From a bacterium (lineage in GTDB: Bacteria > Cyanobacteriota > Vampirovibrionia > Gastranaerophilales > Gastranaerophilaceae): 10,782 nucleotides of DNA. The notes below the pieces were generated by a model, which was not told the origin of the DNA, did not search any database, and saw nothing but the letters and a program-made list of their open reading frames with translations. The stretch covers positions 1-10,782 of the forward strand of contig JAFXYU010000158.1 of assembly GCA_017541565.1 (NCBI GenBank), given 5' to 3'. Position 1 is the first letter of the stretch. Every line of letters starts with the position of its first letter. Below are positions 1 through 5,938 of this stretch, in pieces. Both the position numbers and the translations under genes were made by a program.

Positions 1-405
1 GTTAAAGACAAATAAACCGAATTGTATTATGCTTAATCCTGCTATTAGTGCTGTAAATATAAAAAATGAATTGCCTATAGGGAATGTAATATCATTAAAA
101 ATCAGAATAGGAGTTAATAATACGCTTCTTAATATTGAGCGAACAGGAGAAAGATATTCGCCATTTTCTGATACAACTTTAATTTTTAAAATTCTCTTAC
201 CGATAGTTTGTCCATTACAAAGAGAACTGTTTTGTAAACCGTAATATAAAACAAAAATTAAAAATCCGATTAATATAGAAAAATTTCCTATCTGCAATAA
301 TTGATTATATAGTAATTTACATAAAATCATGCCAAGTAACACTAATATAATTGAATCAGTACAAAAAGCAATTATTCTTTTTCCAAAAACATAGTTTTTT
401 TGCAC
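1..405 (-). CDS. RDD-family membrane protein, partial (5' part)
   Basis: An open frame enters from the left edge and holds the first 135 codons; the C-terminus lies outside the window. I start it at GTG 405-403, because AGGAG (416-412) sits six bases upstream; no earlier in-frame start has such a site. Visible features are Arg10 and Asp17 in KRIIAFCTD at the head of the first membrane segment (about 11-28), a second hydrophobic segment (about 38-56), and then GQTIGKRILKIKVV (about 66-79) followed by an Arg-rich SPVRSILR stretch. This order (Arg and Asp in TM1, GxTxGKRxxxxxV after TM2, then a third hydrophobic segment) is that of the RDD family of small integral membrane proteins, whose function is mostly unknown; some have been linked to ion transport. 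It is transcribed away from the small genes at 714-1499. The plus-strand frame at 29-244 is its antisense shadow. Confidence 0.8.
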   Translation of the reverse strand, partial: MQKNYVFGKRIIAFCTDSIILVLLGMILCKLLYNQLLQIGNFSILIGFLIFVLYYGLQNSSLCNGQTIGKRILKIKVVSENGEYLSPVRSILRSVLLTPILIFNDITFPIGNSFFIFTALIAGLSIIQFGLFVFN

Positions 406-426
406 GCTAATCTCCTCGTTAAATAA

Positions 427-455
427 ATTTTATCAAATTTTGAGGGTATAATCAA
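427..455 (-). promoter_or_regulatory. candidate promoter of the RDD gene
   Basis: On the minus strand TTGATT (455-450) is separated by 17 bases from TAAAAT (432-427). TGA directly precedes the -10, giving an extended -10 (TGnTAAAAT). It lies about 20 bases upstream of the GTG start. It fits sigma-70 consensus only moderately, in AT-rich DNA where chance matches are common. Confidence 0.4.
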
Positions 456-468
456 TAAATTATTTCAA

Positions 469-504
469 ATTACCTATTTTGTCCTTTTGTACAACTTAGG
501 TAAT
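469..504. repeat. 8-bp inverted repeat upstream of the RDD promoter
   Basis: ATTACCTA (469-476) and TAGGTAAT (497-504) are perfect inverted arms separated by 20 bases, just upstream of the candidate -35 of the RDD gene. The placement suits a dimeric regulator site, but a chance match in AT-rich DNA is possible. Confidence 0.3.
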
Positions 505-583
505 GTCTACATTTAAACTAATTACTCATTGTAAAATAACAGTCGGTTTGAGAAGAAAGAACAGAGATTTTGAGAATTATTTT

Positions 584-601
584 GGTGCAAAAAATTGCAC
601 C
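584..601. repeat. perfect hairpin, GGTGCAA / TTGCACC
   Basis: GGTGCAA (584-590) and TTGCACC (595-601) form a perfect 7-bp stem with an AAAA loop. Neither strand has a T-run directly after it, so it does not look like an intrinsic terminator. A regulator site or 5'-leader structure for the gene at 714 is possible; the role is unknown. Confidence 0.45.
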
Positions 602-713
602 GTACAGACTTAACACTTCTTAACAAAACAGGCAATTTTTTGTAAGGTAATGTTTTATATATACATAGTAGAAGTGATTTAATAGTGTGCTTATGTGCAG
701 AAAGTAGGTAAAT

Positions 714-947
714 ATGCAAATGTCAAGTACTAGTCCTATACCACCAGAACAAAAATTGCCACCATACCAAGCTGTCAGATTGACTGATGATTTACAAAGA
801 CCTGGTGGAGTAGCTCGTTATTATAAAAAACTTGCAGCTCAACGACAGAATATTGAAAAAACAGTTAAAGAAGCTCTTTCAAGGCAAGAATGTAAAAATG
901 GGGCAAAACAACTTGCTACCGTTTTAAGAAAATTTCACAATATATAA
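714..947 (+). CDS. small hypothetical protein, 77 aa
   Basis: I do not recognise this protein. The first 25 residues are rich in Pro, Ser and Gln (SPIPPEQKLPPYQ). The rest looks helical and basic (RYYKKLAAQRQNIEKTVKEAL, about 36-56, then a Lys/Arg-rich end) with a single Cys. There is no signal peptide or membrane segment. The start could be ATG 714 or ATG 720, two codons later; an AGTAGG-like site (704-709) sits just upstream of 714. It ends 15 bases before the EF-hand gene, so the two are probably co-transcribed. Support for it being real comes from the spacing, the ordered composition (charged helix after a Pro-rich head) and the lack of a better frame on either strand. The function is unknown. 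Confidence 0.6.
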   Translation: MQMSSTSPIPPEQKLPPYQAVRLTDDLQRPGGVARYYKKLAAQRQNIEKTVKEALSRQECKNGAKQLATVLRKFHNI

Positions 948-962
948 TCTATGTAGGTTTAA

Positions 963-1499
963 ATGAACATTACAGGTGAAACAGGTATATATAACTCATC
1001 AACAAGAGAAGGCTACGCAAGAAACGCAGCTTATAATGTTATGCAACATGACAAGCAAGTCAAAGCAAGTAACAGTAACAATCTTGACGAGATTGAGTTT
1101 GAGAATATAAGATATTCTATGTTGCAACAAGCAACTAAAGATGAGTACATCAAAGACGCTAAAGTTTATGCTGATGAAAGTATAAAGGCATTATCTGATA
1201 AAGGCAAGGTATCTAAAGAGGACTTTATACCTAAAGATGTTATCCCTACTATGCGTGAAATGCTAACGAAGTTCTTTAATGTAATAGACTTGAACAATGA
1301 CGGCTATATTGACATCAATGAGAACACTGCTCATGTTATGGTAATGGACTGTGCCAAAATATCTGACGACCTAGAGAATGTAACAATGGAAAATGCAGAC
1401 GGTGTAGTTGACAGTCATAATAAGAAGAACATTGATAGGTACATATTAGAAAGACCAGAGCAAGCAAAACAGTTACTTAAAGAGCAGAATATACAGTAA
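963..1499 (+). CDS. EF-hand domain protein
   Basis: A 178-residue acidic, soluble-looking protein with no signal peptide or membrane segment. It contains one canonical EF-hand calcium loop, DLNNDGYIDINE (109-120), with Asp at positions 1 and 5, Asn at 3, Gly at 6, Ile at 8 and Glu at 12, flanked by helices (MREMLTKFFNVI before, NTAHVMVMDCAKI after). Two degenerate half-loops are visible: SDKGKVSKEDF (about 78-88), and ENADGVVDSHNKK (about 143-155), which keeps the D-G-x-V spacing but lacks the final Glu. Two or three EF-hands, mostly decayed, are therefore likely. The N-terminal 60 residues are not recognisable. A weak GTAGG site lies about 8 bases before the ATG. It follows the 77-aa gene by 15 bases and ends in a close TAA/TGA pair. 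Calcium binding is well supported by the loop; the biological role is unknown. Confidence 0.8.
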   Translation: MNITGETGIYNSSTREGYARNAAYNVMQHDKQVKASNSNNLDEIEFENIRYSMLQQATKDEYIKDAKVYADESIKALSDKGKVSKEDFIPKDVIPTMREMLTKFFNVIDLNNDGYIDINENTAHVMVMDCAKISDDLENVTMENADGVVDSHNKKNIDRYILERPEQAKQLLKEQNIQ

Positions 1500-1500
1500 T

Positions 1501-1649
1501 GATTATGCAAATGGTTCAAGCCTATTTAAAAAGTTGTACAGATTACCTAGCCTGTAGGTTGGGGTTTTAACCCAACAATAACTTTCAAAAGTGACTTTTC
1601 GGAATGGCTGTTGTTTAAATACAATAGCCATTTTGGCGATTATGCAAAT
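1501..1649 (+). repeat. 12-bp direct repeat GATTATGCAAAT (1501-1512 and 1638-1649)
   Basis: GATTATGCAAAT occurs at 1501-1512, just after the EF-hand stop, and again at 1638-1649 inside the inverted-repeat element; the span given covers both copies. The core TATGCAAAT also occurs at the start codon of the 77-aa gene (713-721). This may be a remnant of a local duplication or chance. Confidence 0.4.
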
Positions 1650-1766
1650 TCAATGCGAAACAAAATGAGTAGAAAAAGTCACTTTTCGTCCGATTTGAAA
1701 TTATAAAATTAAAATACTTCCGACCGCTACAATTTAGTGGTGTTGGGGTAGAAACCCCAACCTACA
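1553..1766. mobile_element. MITE-like 214-bp element with 15-bp terminal inverted repeats
   Basis: The left end TGTAGGTTGGGGTTT (1553-1567) is the exact reverse complement of the right end (1752-1766), so the element begins TG and ends CA. Each end is itself a hairpin: GTTGGG/CCCAAC on the left (about 1558-1576) and GTTGGGG/CCCCAAC on the right (1742-1761). Inside are a 12-bp hairpin (1603-1632) and two near-identical palindromic tracts, AAAAGTGACTTTTCG (1587-1601) and AAAAGTCACTTTTCG (1674-1688). There is no coding frame and no convincing target-site duplication. The structure fits a non-autonomous miniature element or a paired palindromic repeat family. No transposase is present here, so mobility is inferred. 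Confidence 0.5.
1603..1634 (+). terminator. possible terminator after the EF-hand gene
   Basis: AATGGCTGTTGT (1603-1614) pairs with ACAATAGCCATT (1621-1632), giving 12 pairs with one G-T wobble and a 6-base loop. The T tract runs only through 1634. It is the best terminator-like structure downstream of the EF-hand gene, but the T-run is short and it lies inside the inverted-repeat element. Confidence 0.35.
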
Positions 1767-1864
1767 TTTGTTTACTTACGAGCAAAACGGACAAAAAAAT
1801 ACAGACTTAAATATACATTAGTTATTATTTATACATTAATAGCAATCGGTGCGGGCTTAAAATC

Positions 1865-1951
1865 CGGAGAGGGCGGGATTCGAACCCGCGGTAGAGTCAC
1901 CCCTACAACGACTTTCGAGGTCGTCACCTTCAACCACTCGGACACCTCTCC
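1865..1951 (-). tRNA. tRNA-Ser (anticodon CGA)
   Basis: The minus strand folds as a class II tRNA of 87 nt. The acceptor GGAGAGG pairs with CCTCTCC, with discriminator G73. The anticodon stem ACGAC/GTCGT encloses loop CTCGAAA, so the anticodon is CGA, reading UCG. A long variable arm (GTAG...CTAC) and T-arm GCGGG-TTCGAAT-CCCGC follow. A long variable arm with G73 is serine identity. CCA is not encoded. It lies 29 bases downstream of the GT9 stop codon on the same strand. I saw no copy of its 3' end elsewhere in the window that would mark an integration site. Confidence 0.95.
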
Positions 1952-1961
1952 AACAAAATCT

Positions 1962-1990
1962 ATTATATCACGCTGAAATTCTATTTTAAA
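1962..1990 (-). promoter_or_regulatory. candidate promoter of tRNA-Ser
   Basis: On the minus strand TTTAAA (1990-1985), 17 bases, then a perfect TATAAT (1967-1962) preceded by TGA, forming an extended -10. The expected start is a few bases before the mature 5' end at 1951. The -35 overlaps the last codons of the upstream glycosyltransferase, so the tRNA can be expressed independently of that operon. Confidence 0.6.
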
Positions 1991-2961
1991 ATATTTTCAA
2001 TTTTTTCAAAAACCTGCATTGGTTTCAGTTCACTCATACAGGGTGTTATACCGCCTTTTTCACCCATATATTTGCACTTCTTCTTCCAGCAATATTTACA
2101 TTCAAAATCCGAACTTATCCAGTACCCATTCTTACCGTACGGCTTGATTTTGTCTGGCGAAGTCGAGCCTAACAGAGCCAAAGTCTTAACATTATACGCT
2201 GATGCTATGTGCAAAGGACCTGTATCACCGGAAACCACCAAATCCGCCTTGGATAAAATCGCCCCTGATTCCTCCAGCGACAAATCGCCGCTTAAAACCA
2301 CTACACCATCTTTTTTTAGTGTAGTATGAATTTCTTTTTCTGATGAACTTCCGCAAACAAAAATTGTTCCGCCAAAATTTTTGAGAACCATATCGGAAAG
2401 ATTGTTCCAAAAATCCAAACTCCACATTCTTCCCGCCCTGTTTCTGCTTGTTGCACCTCCGGGAGTAAATACGAAGAACGGTCTTTTGTACCCATCCAAA
2501 ATTCCGTTTATCTTATTTTCTGAATCCGGATTAATTCCCAAATACAACCTGTCCGGAATTTCAATATCGGAGAAAACCGTTTTGGCTGTTATAAAGAAAT
2601 CCTCTACCCAAGATTTTCCGTACTGTTTTTTGGGAACAATTTTTCTCGGAAACGAAAGAAATGAAAGTAAAAAAGTTTTAAGAGTGTTATTCAGGTTAAA
2701 AATAACATCATATTTTTCCTCAGCAAAAATCTTCGACATCTTATAAATATACCCGAATTTTTTACCCGCTTGTCTGTCCCAAGTAAAAATCTTATCAATA
2801 TAAGGGTTATTGCCCATCAAACCGACAACTTCTTTTTGAAGAACATAATGAACTTCGCAGTCGGGATATTTTAACTTAATTGCATAGGGAATAATTGTCG
2901 TAAATACGGCATCACCTATCGCTCCCAGTCTTATAATAAGTATTTTTTTTATATCTTTCAT
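1981..2961 (-). CDS. GT9 (heptosyltransferase-family) glycosyltransferase
   Basis: A 326-residue protein of the ADP-heptose:LPS heptosyltransferase family, cytoplasmic GT-B enzymes that add sugars to lipopolysaccharide core or related glycans. The N-terminal domain opens with KKILIIRLGAIGDAVFTT, where Asp17 matches the family's N-terminal catalytic Asp. The C-terminal domain has FTPGGATSRNRAGRMW (165-180) and SGDTGPLHIA (244-253), the family's donor-site signature. A Cys cluster near the end (C288, C291, C296, C308) matches a common feature of heptosyltransferases. I chose ATG 2961 because homologues start at this motif and the flavodoxin stop is 8 bases upstream; a start at 2994 would add 11 unrelated residues overlapping that gene. 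It is the last gene of the thioesterase operon and ends in TAG. The exact sugar and acceptor cannot be told. Confidence 0.88.
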   Translation of the reverse strand: MKDIKKILIIRLGAIGDAVFTTIIPYAIKLKYPDCEVHYVLQKEVVGLMGNNPYIDKIFTWDRQAGKKFGYIYKMSKIFAEEKYDVIFNLNNTLKTFLLSFLSFPRKIVPKKQYGKSWVEDFFITAKTVFSDIEIPDRLYLGINPDSENKINGILDGYKRPFFVFTPGGATSRNRAGRMWSLDFWNNLSDMVLKNFGGTIFVCGSSSEKEIHTTLKKDGVVVLSGDLSLEESGAILSKADLVVSGDTGPLHIASAYNVKTLALLGSTSPDKIKPYGKNGYWISSDFECKYCWKKKCKYMGEKGGITPCMSELKPMQVFEKIENILK

Positions 2962-2969
2962 ATTCGGGA

Positions 2970-3446
2970 CTAAAAACCAATCCTCTTCAGCCATTCAACG
3001 ACTTTTTGTTCGGCTTCTTCTCTGTCATTTTGTGCCGTATGACCGTATACTGCGAAATCCGTTTTATGAACGCCGCCGCTTCCTTCGTGAGTACAGAAAT
3101 AGTAAACTGTCTTATTTGAAAAATCATAACTTTCCAAAAACTTATACACCGGCATCGGCATATCGCCCCACCAGTTGGGATATCCGACAAAAATCGTATC
3201 ATACTCACCTTCAACAGTGCCGATTATTTCAGGACGAACATTCGACTCTTTTTCCTTCTTTGCATATTCTATCAACAAAGGGTATTTATTCGGATAATTA
3301 TCCTCTGCAACCATAATTTCAAAAATATCCGCACCTGTTTTTTTAGCAATCATTTTGGCTATAATCGCCGTGTTTCCTTCCAAAACGTCACCGACACCGT
3401 ATTGTTCACCTGTTCTTGAAAAATATGCAACCAAAGTTTTTGACAT
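2970..3446 (-). CDS. flavodoxin family protein
   Basis: A 158-residue FMN-binding flavodoxin-like protein. The N-terminal phosphate loop is YFSRTGEQY (8-16). The ring-binding loops are VGYPNWWGDMPMP (87-99) and THEGSGG (119-125). The spacing and the GYPNWWGDMP motif match the flavodoxin group that resembles NAD(P)H-quinone reductases (Flavodoxin_4 type) rather than short electron-carrier flavodoxins. Such proteins transfer electrons through FMN in the cytosol; the partner is unknown. The start is ATG 3446, since homologues begin MSKTLVAYFSRTG and an AAAGGGA site lies just upstream; a longer start at 3482 would overlap the thioesterase. It sits 17 bases after the thioesterase stop and 8 bases before the glycosyltransferase start, so it is the middle gene of an operon. 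Confidence 0.9.
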   Translation of the reverse strand: MSKTLVAYFSRTGEQYGVGDVLEGNTAIIAKMIAKKTGADIFEIMVAEDNYPNKYPLLIEYAKKEKESNVRPEIIGTVEGEYDTIFVGYPNWWGDMPMPVYKFLESYDFSNKTVYYFCTHEGSGGVHKTDFAVYGHTAQNDREEAEQKVVEWLKRIGF

Positions 3447-3463
3447 TAAACGTTCCCTTTCGA

Positions 3464-4225
3464 TTATTGATATTCTACCCATTCACAACAGATAAGACAC
3501 AAATCTTCGCCTGTCTCTTTGTGCTTTAAGGCATGCAGAGTTTTGTTTCCTTCTAGATTTTGCACACACGAAACCAAACACTCACCATATTTTATTTCCT
3601 TTTTGTACACCATGTCAATAGTCTTGAGTTTATGGGTCTTTCTGAACTCTAGTTCTATCGGTTCAAGCGCCCAAACAATATAATTACCGTTATTTGCGTG
3701 TCTGTTTACGTCAATATCATTGTATCTGACTTCAAATTCTTTTGAAGAATGAACCTCTGTTATCTGAGGGATTTTGTTATACTTCAAATCGTTTTCCTGT
3801 TGAACAAATTTGCTCATATACGGATTACCCGAAATTACATTCTCGGCATTAACAATAGACATTGTTTTAAAATCCACCAAAGACCACACACTTGAAGCCT
3901 TAGCGAGAGTCTTATTTCCGGAAAGAAGTTCAAAATTACGATACGCAAACAGTTTATTACATCCCCGCGGTTCTGTTCTTAAAACCAAACTCTGAATATC
4001 AGAAGGATACTCATTAAATTCAATTCTGTATTTTAAAAGCACCCACATAAGATTTTGGGGATAAATGAACGAATAACCGAAACCAAGCCTTTCCGCATTA
4101 TCACTCGCTATATCCTGAAAAAAGTTCAAAAGAGAAAACGGTTTTAACGTTTTATCAAAATCCAAATCCGAATATCTTATATTTATTTCTTCTTCGGACA
4201 TTTTATTCTGCATAACTGCAAGCAT
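3464..4225 (-). CDS. acyl-ACP thioesterase (FatA/FatB-like family)
   Basis: A 253-residue double-hotdog enzyme that hydrolyses acyl-acyl carrier protein to free fatty acid and ACP. The first hotdog domain starts near INIRYSDLDFDKTLKPFSLL and continues into FFQDIASDNAERLG. The second carries the catalytic stretch YNDIDVNRHANNGNYIVW (168-185), with Asp172, Asn174 and His176, followed by MVYKKE, where Glu210 aligns with the catalytic Glu of plant FatA/FatB. The length is normal for bacterial members. I chose ATG 4225 because a GAGGG site is 8-12 bases upstream; ATG 4246 is possible but has no such site. It is the first gene of a minus-strand operon with the flavodoxin and the GT9 enzyme, divergent from the GT2 gene. 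Substrate chain length cannot be read from the sequence. Confidence 0.9.
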   Translation of the reverse strand: MLAVMQNKMSEEEINIRYSDLDFDKTLKPFSLLNFFQDIASDNAERLGFGYSFIYPQNLMWVLLKYRIEFNEYPSDIQSLVLRTEPRGCNKLFAYRNFELLSGNKTLAKASSVWSLVDFKTMSIVNAENVISGNPYMSKFVQQENDLKYNKIPQITEVHSSKEFEVRYNDIDVNRHANNGNYIVWALEPIELEFRKTHKLKTIDMVYKKEIKYGECLVSCVQNLEGNKTLHALKHKETGEDLCLICCEWVEYQ

Positions 4226-4260
4226 AATATAACCCTCTATTAACAAGTTTCACTTTGAAT

Positions 4261-4291
4261 ATACTAACATAAAATTTTTATTTTTTTACAA
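4261..4291 (-). promoter_or_regulatory. weak candidate promoter of the thioesterase operon
   Basis: On the minus strand TTGTAA (4291-4286) is 19 bases from TAGTAT (4266-4261), which is preceded by TGT. It is placed suitably upstream of ATG 4225, but the hexamers and spacing are imperfect. Confidence 0.25.
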
Positions 4292-4295
4292 TAGT

Positions 4296-4324
4296 TTTAC
4301 ACAGAAATATGTTTAGGATAAACT
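4296..4324 (+). promoter_or_regulatory. candidate promoter of the GT2 gene
   Basis: TTTACA (4296-4301), 17 bases, TAAACT (4319-4324), placing a transcript start about 20 bases before ATG 4350. The -35 is good and the -10 moderate. Confidence 0.4.
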
Positions 4325-4349
4325 TATCTTAAAGAAAAGAGAAAATTCT

Positions 4350-5102
4350 ATGACTATCTTATATTTTTATATAACACTTTTCACAATATACTTTGTGATT
4401 CTTGCGTTTGTAAGCATCAAACCTGTAAAAAAGTACAGGGATAAATATACGTCGAAAGACTCAAATTTGTGCGTCGTAGTATATGCAACCGGCGAAGTTC
4501 CCATGTTGGAAAACCTTATTAAGCAACTCAAGAATCAGGACTTTGACCACGACAGATACTCTATACATATCGTTTTGGATAAAGTCGAAAACCCTCCGGA
4601 AATTCTTTTTCAGGCAGAATTGGGTGTAAATGTTATAAACGTCAACAATCTTGAACCGATTGGAAAAAGTCAGGCATATTCAATTCTTGCGGAAAAACTT
4701 TGCGAAGCACCAAATCTTGATGCGTTTGTTTTTCTTGATTCAAAGAACTATGTCGACTCAAACTTTTTATCAACAATAAACTTCTATTTAACAAAACATG
4801 ACGTTTTCATGCCGGAAATAAACTACATCGGCGAATACAAAGATCAAAAATTCTGGGATTGCGTAAGAATGACTTATGTGAGATATATCTCAAAATTCGT
4901 ATATTCAACCAGAACACGAATGGGATTAACCAACCTCATCAACACGGATGCCTTTGCAATAAGAAAAGATGTTCTTAATCAAATCGGATCATTTGACTTT
5001 AAGGATAAATCCTCTGAGTTAACATACACAATGAAACTTGCACAGGAAGGTTATCAGACCGCTTTTGTCGAGGATTTAAAAAATATATCGGGATGTCCGT
5101 GA
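4350..5102 (+). CDS. membrane GT2 glycosyltransferase, N-terminal part (frameshifted)
   Basis: The first 244 residues of a family 2 glycosyltransferase read in this frame. An N-terminal membrane anchor (about 3-22) is followed by a GT-A domain: LCVVVYATGEVPMLENLIKQL, the IGKSQAYSILAEKL stretch (about 104-117), the metal-site equivalent FLDSKN (Asp130), and SSELTYTMKLAQEGYQTAFVEDLK (about 221-244), equivalent to the acceptor-base/TED region. After EDLK the frame gives only six unrelated residues and stops at 5100. Dropping one A from the A6 run 5078-5083 yields EDLK-IYRDVRECDLRIPSVSKRF, continuing seamlessly into the next reading frame. The intact protein would be 502 residues. Start ATG 4350 has a weak AGAG site eight bases upstream. 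The sugar and product are unknown; membrane GT2 enzymes build exported polysaccharide or glycolipid. Confidence 0.75.
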   Translation: MTILYFYITLFTIYFVILAFVSIKPVKKYRDKYTSKDSNLCVVVYATGEVPMLENLIKQLKNQDFDHDRYSIHIVLDKVENPPEILFQAELGVNVINVNNLEPIGKSQAYSILAEKLCEAPNLDAFVFLDSKNYVDSNFLSTINFYLTKHDVFMPEINYIGEYKDQKFWDCVRMTYVRYISKFVYSTRTRMGLTNLINTDAFAIRKDVLNQIGSFDFKDKSSELTYTMKLAQEGYQTAFVEDLKNISGCP

Positions 5103-5109
5103 ATGTGAT

Positions 5110-5859
5110 TTGAGAATTCCTTCCGTTTCAAAGAGATTTAGAGTTTTCTGGAATAATATATCACACGCTAACAATACAAAAAGTTTTGAATATGCACTTG
5201 TACAGATTGCACCGAACTGGCTTGTATTTACGTTAATATATTTACTTTTATTATCGCACTCATATATTATGCCGTTTATCGTAAACTATTCAATCATATT
5301 GATAACCGCAATAATTCTTGTACTTGCATTCTGTATGAGTTTGTTTAATGCAAATATATTTGCAAAAGAATACATATATCTTTTTGCATACCCTGCATTT
5401 TCACTCGGACATCTGATAAACAACCTGCCACCTATAAGATTTGTAAGAAACTTTATCAAAAATCGAAACAGAAAACACAATATAGAAAAAATGGTTACAA
5501 ATGTCATTGTGTCTGACGGCAAAAAAGATTTTCAGTGCCAGTTAGAATTAATCTCGGATGACGGACTTGCACGAGTAAAATTTATAAATAACAGAAAATC
5601 ATACACCACAAAAAACAACCACCTCAGAATGGTTGATGCATTAAAAGAACTATCTCAAAAACTTGATGATTACGGACTTTATTTAAAAATATGTCATAAT
5701 TGCAAATATTTCCAACCGACAGTTGACGGTACTACAAACATGATAAAAGGTGTCTGCAATTGCCAGTTTGAGGGCAGAGTTTCAGGAGATATAATACCAA
5801 CACTCGTTTGGAACACATGTCCAAACTTTGAAAAACAAAATGTAGTAAACTTATTTTGA
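5110..5859 (+). CDS. membrane GT2 glycosyltransferase, C-terminal part
   Basis: This frame carries the C-terminal half of the gene begun at 4350. The apparent TTG start at 5110 has no ribosome binding site, and the frame is meaningful further upstream (codons for YRDVRECD at 5086-5109), so it is a continuation, not a separate gene. It begins with SKRFRVFWNN, at the place of the Q/RxxRW-type product-site motif of processive GT2 enzymes. Two or three membrane segments follow (about residues 37-95 of this piece), then a soluble tail of about 140 residues. The tail ends with a Cys cluster, CHNCKYF-x17-CNC...WNTCPNF (Cys195, 198, 216, 218, 237 of this piece), which could bind zinc or an Fe-S cluster. 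Whether any product is made from this half alone is doubtful. Confidence 0.65.
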   Translation: MRIPSVSKRFRVFWNNISHANNTKSFEYALVQIAPNWLVFTLIYLLLLSHSYIMPFIVNYSIILITAIILVLAFCMSLFNANIFAKEYIYLFAYPAFSLGHLINNLPPIRFVRNFIKNRNRKHNIEKMVTNVIVSDGKKDFQCQLELISDDGLARVKFINNRKSYTTKNNHLRMVDALKELSQKLDDYGLYLKICHNCKYFQPTVDGTTNMIKGVCNCQFEGRVSGDIIPTLVWNTCPNFEKQNVVNLF

Positions 5860-5867
5860 TCAAAATA
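5852..5867. repeat. 16-bp perfect palindrome over the GT2 stop codon
   Basis: TATTTTGATCAAAATA is self-complementary over all 16 bases. It contains the GT2 stop TGA (5857-5859) and lies 9 bases upstream of the -35 of the S1 promoter. It could be an operator; an AT-rich coincidence is also possible. Confidence 0.45.
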
Positions 5868-5876
5868 CCAACTTTA

Positions 5877-5905
5877 TTGACCGTTAACGCTAAATATGCT
5901 ATAAT
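5877..5905 (+). promoter_or_regulatory. near-consensus sigma-70 promoter of the S1 gene
   Basis: TTGACC (5877-5882), exactly 17 bases, TATAAT (5900-5905), with TGC before the -10 (extended -10). This is the best promoter in the window. The expected start is near 5912, giving a leader of about 27 bases. AGGAG at 5927-5931 follows, seven bases before ATG 5939. Confidence 0.85.
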
Positions 5906-5938
5906 TTACCTTAATTTAAAAGTTATAGGAGAATCCTA

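Larger units (their letters stand above)
406..713. other. divergent intergenic region
   Basis: These 308 bases separate the RDD gene (minus) from the small gene at 714 (plus). They hold the candidate RDD promoter, the inverted repeat 469-504 and the hairpin 584-601. Possible -10-like sequence around 655-668 (a TATATATA tract) could serve the plus-strand genes, but no matching -35 is convincing. The minus-strand frame at 522-719 has no recognisable protein features and no ribosome binding site I trust, so I treat the region as non-coding. Confidence 0.6.

Noticed and set aside
29..244. 71-aa plus-strand frame
   Set aside because: It is antisense to the RDD membrane protein, which has a ribosome site and family motifs.
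522..719. 65-aa minus-strand frame
   Set aside because: No family features, a low-complexity Leu/Cys/Lys mix, no ribosome site, and it overlaps the start region of the 77-aa gene and the hairpin.
1505..1570. 21-codon mini-ORF after the EF-hand gene
   Set aside because: No ribosome site, and it runs into the inverted-repeat element; too short to support.
1812..1838. Repeated TATACATTA as part of an array
   Set aside because: Only two short AT-rich copies with no spacer regularity; no CRISPR-like structure.
1865..1951. tRNA-Ser as an integration site for an island covering 714-1766
   Set aside because: No integrase and no second copy of the tRNA 3' end in the window; adjacency alone is not enough.
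5075..5081. TTTAAAA as a programmed -1 ribosomal frameshift site in the GT2 gene
   Set aside because: A -1 shift leads to the wrong frame and stops soon after. The downstream half needs +1 (or -2), and six A are short for strong transcriptional slippage.
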